A stretch of 7,805 nucleotides of DNA. It comes from Rhodospirillales bacterium (GTDB lineage: Bacteria > Pseudomonadota > Alphaproteobacteria > Rhodospirillales > Casp-alpha2). Positions 6,374 to 7,805 of the stretch are shown here, in pieces. The DNA is taken from NCBI GenBank assembly GCA_018664265.1, contig JABJOR010000316.1, positions 1 through 7,805 on the forward strand, read 5' to 3'. The notes below the pieces were generated by a model. The model worked only from the letters and a program-made list of their open reading frames with translations, searched no databases and was not told the origin of the DNA. A program made the position numbers and the translations under genes. The number at the start of each line of letters is the position of its first letter. Position 1 is the stretch's first letter.

Positions 6374-7221
6374 TGTTTTATGTCCATCTGGTCGATAAAA
6401 TCATCGTTAGCTGTCACGGATTTTAAAAAGGGAACGCACAAATTTTGACGGCGCATGGACACGCACATGAGAAGGTCTTCTGCATTGGATTGAGACCATG
6501 GTAATAACAGGCGCTCGTAACTGATCCATAGGGGGTCATCGCCTTTGACTTGATAATACGAATGGATATGGTCGAGCTTCGGGGCGCCTGATTCCATGAC
6601 GGCTTCATAATCTGAACAAACGAATGCTTCGTAGATATCATCAGAGGCACAATTCGTCGGTGACTTTCCAACAGATTGATAACGCCACGAATCCCCTAAA
6701 AGGGCGGCTGTCAGGGATAAAACACCTATTCTATTGTATACGAATTGCTTGGAAGTGGGCTCCATATTGTAAAGAAGGCTATGTTCAAGGCAGTTATCAA
6801 ATTCAGGATTAATGCAAGAATCAAGAACACCATTTGATTTATTCCAAAAATCGAGTGAATTTTTGAGATGAGAGTGGCTTGATGTGATATTACTTAAATC
6901 CAGATTGGCTATGATGATATCTTTTTTTGGATTGATTTTTTGATGCTCATTCAACAGGTTTATTCTATCAAGACCAAATTCTGGTGAATCATATAGCTCT
7001 GTGTTCCAAGCCCCAAAGAAAAATTTAAGGGCAATACGGCAACGCCGCTTGTCTGCAAAAGCCATCATGAGAAGATAGTCACACAGGGCATTCATGGCTT
7101 CAGGCTCTGTATTATGAATATCCCAATGGATATCAACTGTATGGCCAAAATCGATGACTTTGATCATTCCAAAATGGGAAAAATAAGGCCCGTAGAAAGA
7201 AGAAACATCGCAGAGCCCCAT
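6367..7221 (-). CDS. Protein with C-terminal PAS-like (PAS_5 type) domain; true start probably further upstream
   Basis: From the first ATG it has 284 residues. The C-terminal half (about 120-265) looks like the PAS_5-type domain common in Rhodospirillales: FVYNRIGVLSL (160-170), LGDSWR, the helix SDYEAVMESGAPKLDHIHSY (203-222) and SYERLLLPWS (234-243), where 'YERLLLP' is the most typical piece. The N-terminal part has IKVIDFGHTVDIHWDI (20-35) and a Cys/Met-rich helix, and is not recognised. PAS domains sense ligands or mediate protein contacts; no output domain (kinase, GGDEF, HTH) is present, so it could be a stand-alone sensor or partner. The ATG at 7221 has no SD. The frame stays open to a stop at 7362-7360 with protein-like sequence, so the 284-residue form is probably N-terminally short. 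The stop overlaps the convergent GNAT-like gene by 7 bp. DNA here is AT-richer than in the left half of the window. Confidence 0.82.
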   Translation of the reverse strand: MGLCDVSSFYGPYFSHFGMIKVIDFGHTVDIHWDIHNTEPEAMNALCDYLLMMAFADKRRCRIALKFFFGAWNTELYDSPEFGLDRINLLNEHQKINPKKDIIIANLDLSNITSSHSHLKNSLDFWNKSNGVLDSCINPEFDNCLEHSLLYNMEPTSKQFVYNRIGVLSLTAALLGDSWRYQSVGKSPTNCASDDIYEAFVCSDYEAVMESGAPKLDHIHSYYQVKGDDPLWISYERLLLPWSQSNAEDLLMCVSMRRQNLCVPFLKSVTANDDFIDQMDIKHY

Positions 7222-7320
7222 ATCTGAATACCGCGCAGAACAGGTATCCTGGAATGTATTCCAGCGGCCCTTATCATCAATCCACCAAATAGCAGGTTTC
7301 GTGTCGAAATCTGTAGAAAT
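7222..7320 (-). other. Probable 33-codon N-terminal extension of the PAS-like gene, start codon possibly ATT
   Basis: The frame continues upstream of the ATG at 7221 through 46 sense codons to a TGA at 7362-7360. The part after 7320 reads like protein (TDFDTKPAIWWIDDKGRW, then NTFQDTCSARYSD). There is no ATG, GTG or TTG in this extension. An ATT at 7320-7318 is preceded by GGAG at an 8-nt spacing, and starting there gives 317 residues. Alternatives are a start lost by mutation, or a chance open frame before the ATG at 7221. Confidence 0.5.
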
Positions 7321-7328
7321 TCTTACGT

Positions 7329-7332
7329 CTCC
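7329..7332 (-). promoter_or_regulatory. Shine-Dalgarno-like GGAG ahead of the ATT codon
   Basis: The minus strand reads CACGGAGACGTAAGA immediately before ATT (7320). GGAG with an 8-nt gap has the same geometry as the strong RBS of the GNAT-like gene. No other start-like codon lies at a suitable distance in the PAS-like gene's frame. This site is the main reason to suspect a start at 7320. Confidence 0.45.
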
Positions 7333-7377
7333 GTGTCTATATCTATATTTTAATGCAGATCAGCATTCATTACTTTT

Positions 7378-7405
7378 AGTGTAAATTCAAGAAATAGGAA
7401 TACAA
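7378..7405 (-). promoter_or_regulatory. Candidate promoter of the PAS-like gene
   Basis: The minus strand shows TTGTAT (7405-7400), a 16-nt spacer, then TACACT (7383-7378). The same -10 hexamer and spacing are seen ahead of the GNAT-like gene. It predicts a start near 7371 and a leader of about 50 nt to the ATT at 7320. The surrounding TTACACTAAAAGTAA is also weakly palindromic. The match to the sigma-70 consensus is only fair. Confidence 0.3.
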
Positions 7406-7435
7406 AAAATAATTTTCAGACCAGTAATATGTTAT

Positions 7436-7487
7436 TCATAGACAGGACATAGGATAGACTCGCGAGGCATGTCTTAATAATCTATGA
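7436..7487. repeat. Nested inverted repeats centred near 7461, upstream of the TTG-started gene
   Basis: Three symmetric elements share nearly one centre. TCATAGA (7436-7442) pairs perfectly with TCTATGA (7481-7487). AGGACAT (7444-7450) pairs with ATGTCTT (7469-7475), with one G-T wobble. CTCGCGAG (7459-7466) is an 8-bp palindrome. As DNA this could bind a dimeric regulator; as RNA it could fold into a 52-nt imperfect hairpin ending 21 nt before the SD of the next gene. The function is unknown. Confidence 0.45.
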
Positions 7488-7508
7488 TGTGCAGGAAACT
7501 ATAAATAC

Positions 7509-7513
7509 GGAGG
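7509..7513 (+). promoter_or_regulatory. Strong ribosome binding site that selects a TTG start
   Basis: GGAGG ends 5 nt before TTG at 7519. The first in-frame ATG (7534) is 20 nt away, too far to use this site, so TTG is the likely start. Confidence 0.75.
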
Positions 7514-7518
7514 TCAGA

Positions 7519-7805
7519 TTGGCCGAATCAAATATGGCCGTCGGGTCAACTGACAGGGAAGGGGAAGAGCCTGCGTTATTAAGCAAGCTGACGCGCGTGC
7601 GTGATAACCCTGCTGGTAGTTATGCGGTGCACATGCATCTGTCAAATTTGCGCGAAAGCAACAGACAATCCTATTTTATTACCATTGCGTGTCGTGCCTT
7701 TGAAGATTTTTTAAGCGAAAATGATGCGCAACTCTATACATTGTTCAATGGCGATCTGGTGCTGGCTTGCCGATTGATTGCTGTAGATGATGTTGATGCG
7801 GTTAT
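7519..7805 (+). CDS. N-terminus of an unidentified cytoplasmic protein (possibly signalling-related), 3' truncated by window edge
   Basis: The frame is open from TTG (7519) to the end of the window, 95 complete codons. The protein starts MAESNMAVGSTDREGEE, a polar leader. A folded region follows: LSKLTRVRDNPAGSYAVHMH (22-41), LSNLRESNRQSYFITIACRAFEDFL (42-66) and LYTLFNGDLVLACRLIAVDDVDAVI (72 onward). The alternating strands and the 'NGDLVL' turn suggest an alpha/beta sensory or regulatory domain. The style resembles N-terminal regions of alphaproteobacterial signalling proteins, some of which carry EAL domains, but no EAL, GGDEF or kinase motif is inside the window, so this is a weak impression. 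There is no signal peptide or membrane segment. It is divergent from the PAS-like gene, with about 200 bp between them holding a nested dyad element. The start codon choice is well supported by the SD; the function is not assigned. Confidence 0.82.
   Translation, partial: MAESNMAVGSTDREGEEPALLSKLTRVRDNPAGSYAVHMHLSNLRESNRQSYFITIACRAFEDFLSENDAQLYTLFNGDLVLACRLIAVDDVDAV

Noticed and set aside
7350..7370. Six-codon mini-ORF (MNADLH) in the leader of the PAS-like gene, minus strand
   Set aside because: It has no Shine-Dalgarno and no amino-acid bias suggesting attenuation; it could be chance.
1..7805. CRISPR arrays, tRNA/rRNA genes, insertion sequences, phage or toxin-antitoxin genes
   Set aside because: No regularly spaced repeats, tRNA-like cloverleaf, transposase motifs or terminal repeats were seen on either strand.

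Overview
The window looks like chromosomal DNA from a Gram-negative alphaproteobacterium, probably in or near the Rhodospirillales. This is inferred from the protein styles: a short PBP1A-type penicillin-binding protein, an ADP-heptose pathway pair for lipopolysaccharide, and a PAS-like protein of a kind common in that group. GC content is moderate in the left two-thirds and visibly lower from about 5500 to 7510. No tRNA, rRNA, CRISPR array, transposase or phage gene was seen.

Left part (1-4320), envelope genes. The window opens inside the 3' end of a gene for a cyclic-nucleotide-binding domain protein. A bifunctional class A penicillin-binding protein follows (244-2196, +). It converges, with only 6 bp between stop codons, on a minus-strand pair: gmhA (sedoheptulose-7-phosphate isomerase) and hldE (heptose-7-phosphate kinase/adenylyltransferase). 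That pair overlaps by 4 bp and is probably translationally coupled. Together they supply most steps of ADP-heptose synthesis for the LPS inner core; GmhB and HldD are not in the window.

Middle (4316-6373). A family III (CaiB/BaiF) CoA-transferase on the minus strand is divergent from a 258-residue GNAT-like protein on the plus strand. The AT-rich 96-bp space between them holds two similar, imperfectly palindromic 17-bp elements 45 bp apart, each over a candidate -10 box. This suggests one regulator controls both genes. A shared acyl-CoA substrate is possible but not shown.

Right part (6367-7805). A minus-strand gene with a C-terminal PAS-like domain overlaps the GNAT-like gene tail-to-tail by 7 bp. 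Its reading frame continues about 33 protein-like codons upstream of the first ATG. The only well-placed Shine-Dalgarno in that extension points to an ATT codon. A divergent, truncated gene with a TTG start and a strong Shine-Dalgarno begins at 7519 and runs off the window. The spacer between the two contains a nested dyad-symmetric element centred near 7461.

The best candidates for follow-up are the possible ATT start, the paired operator-like repeats and the nested dyad. Nothing seen amounts to a clearly new multi-gene system.
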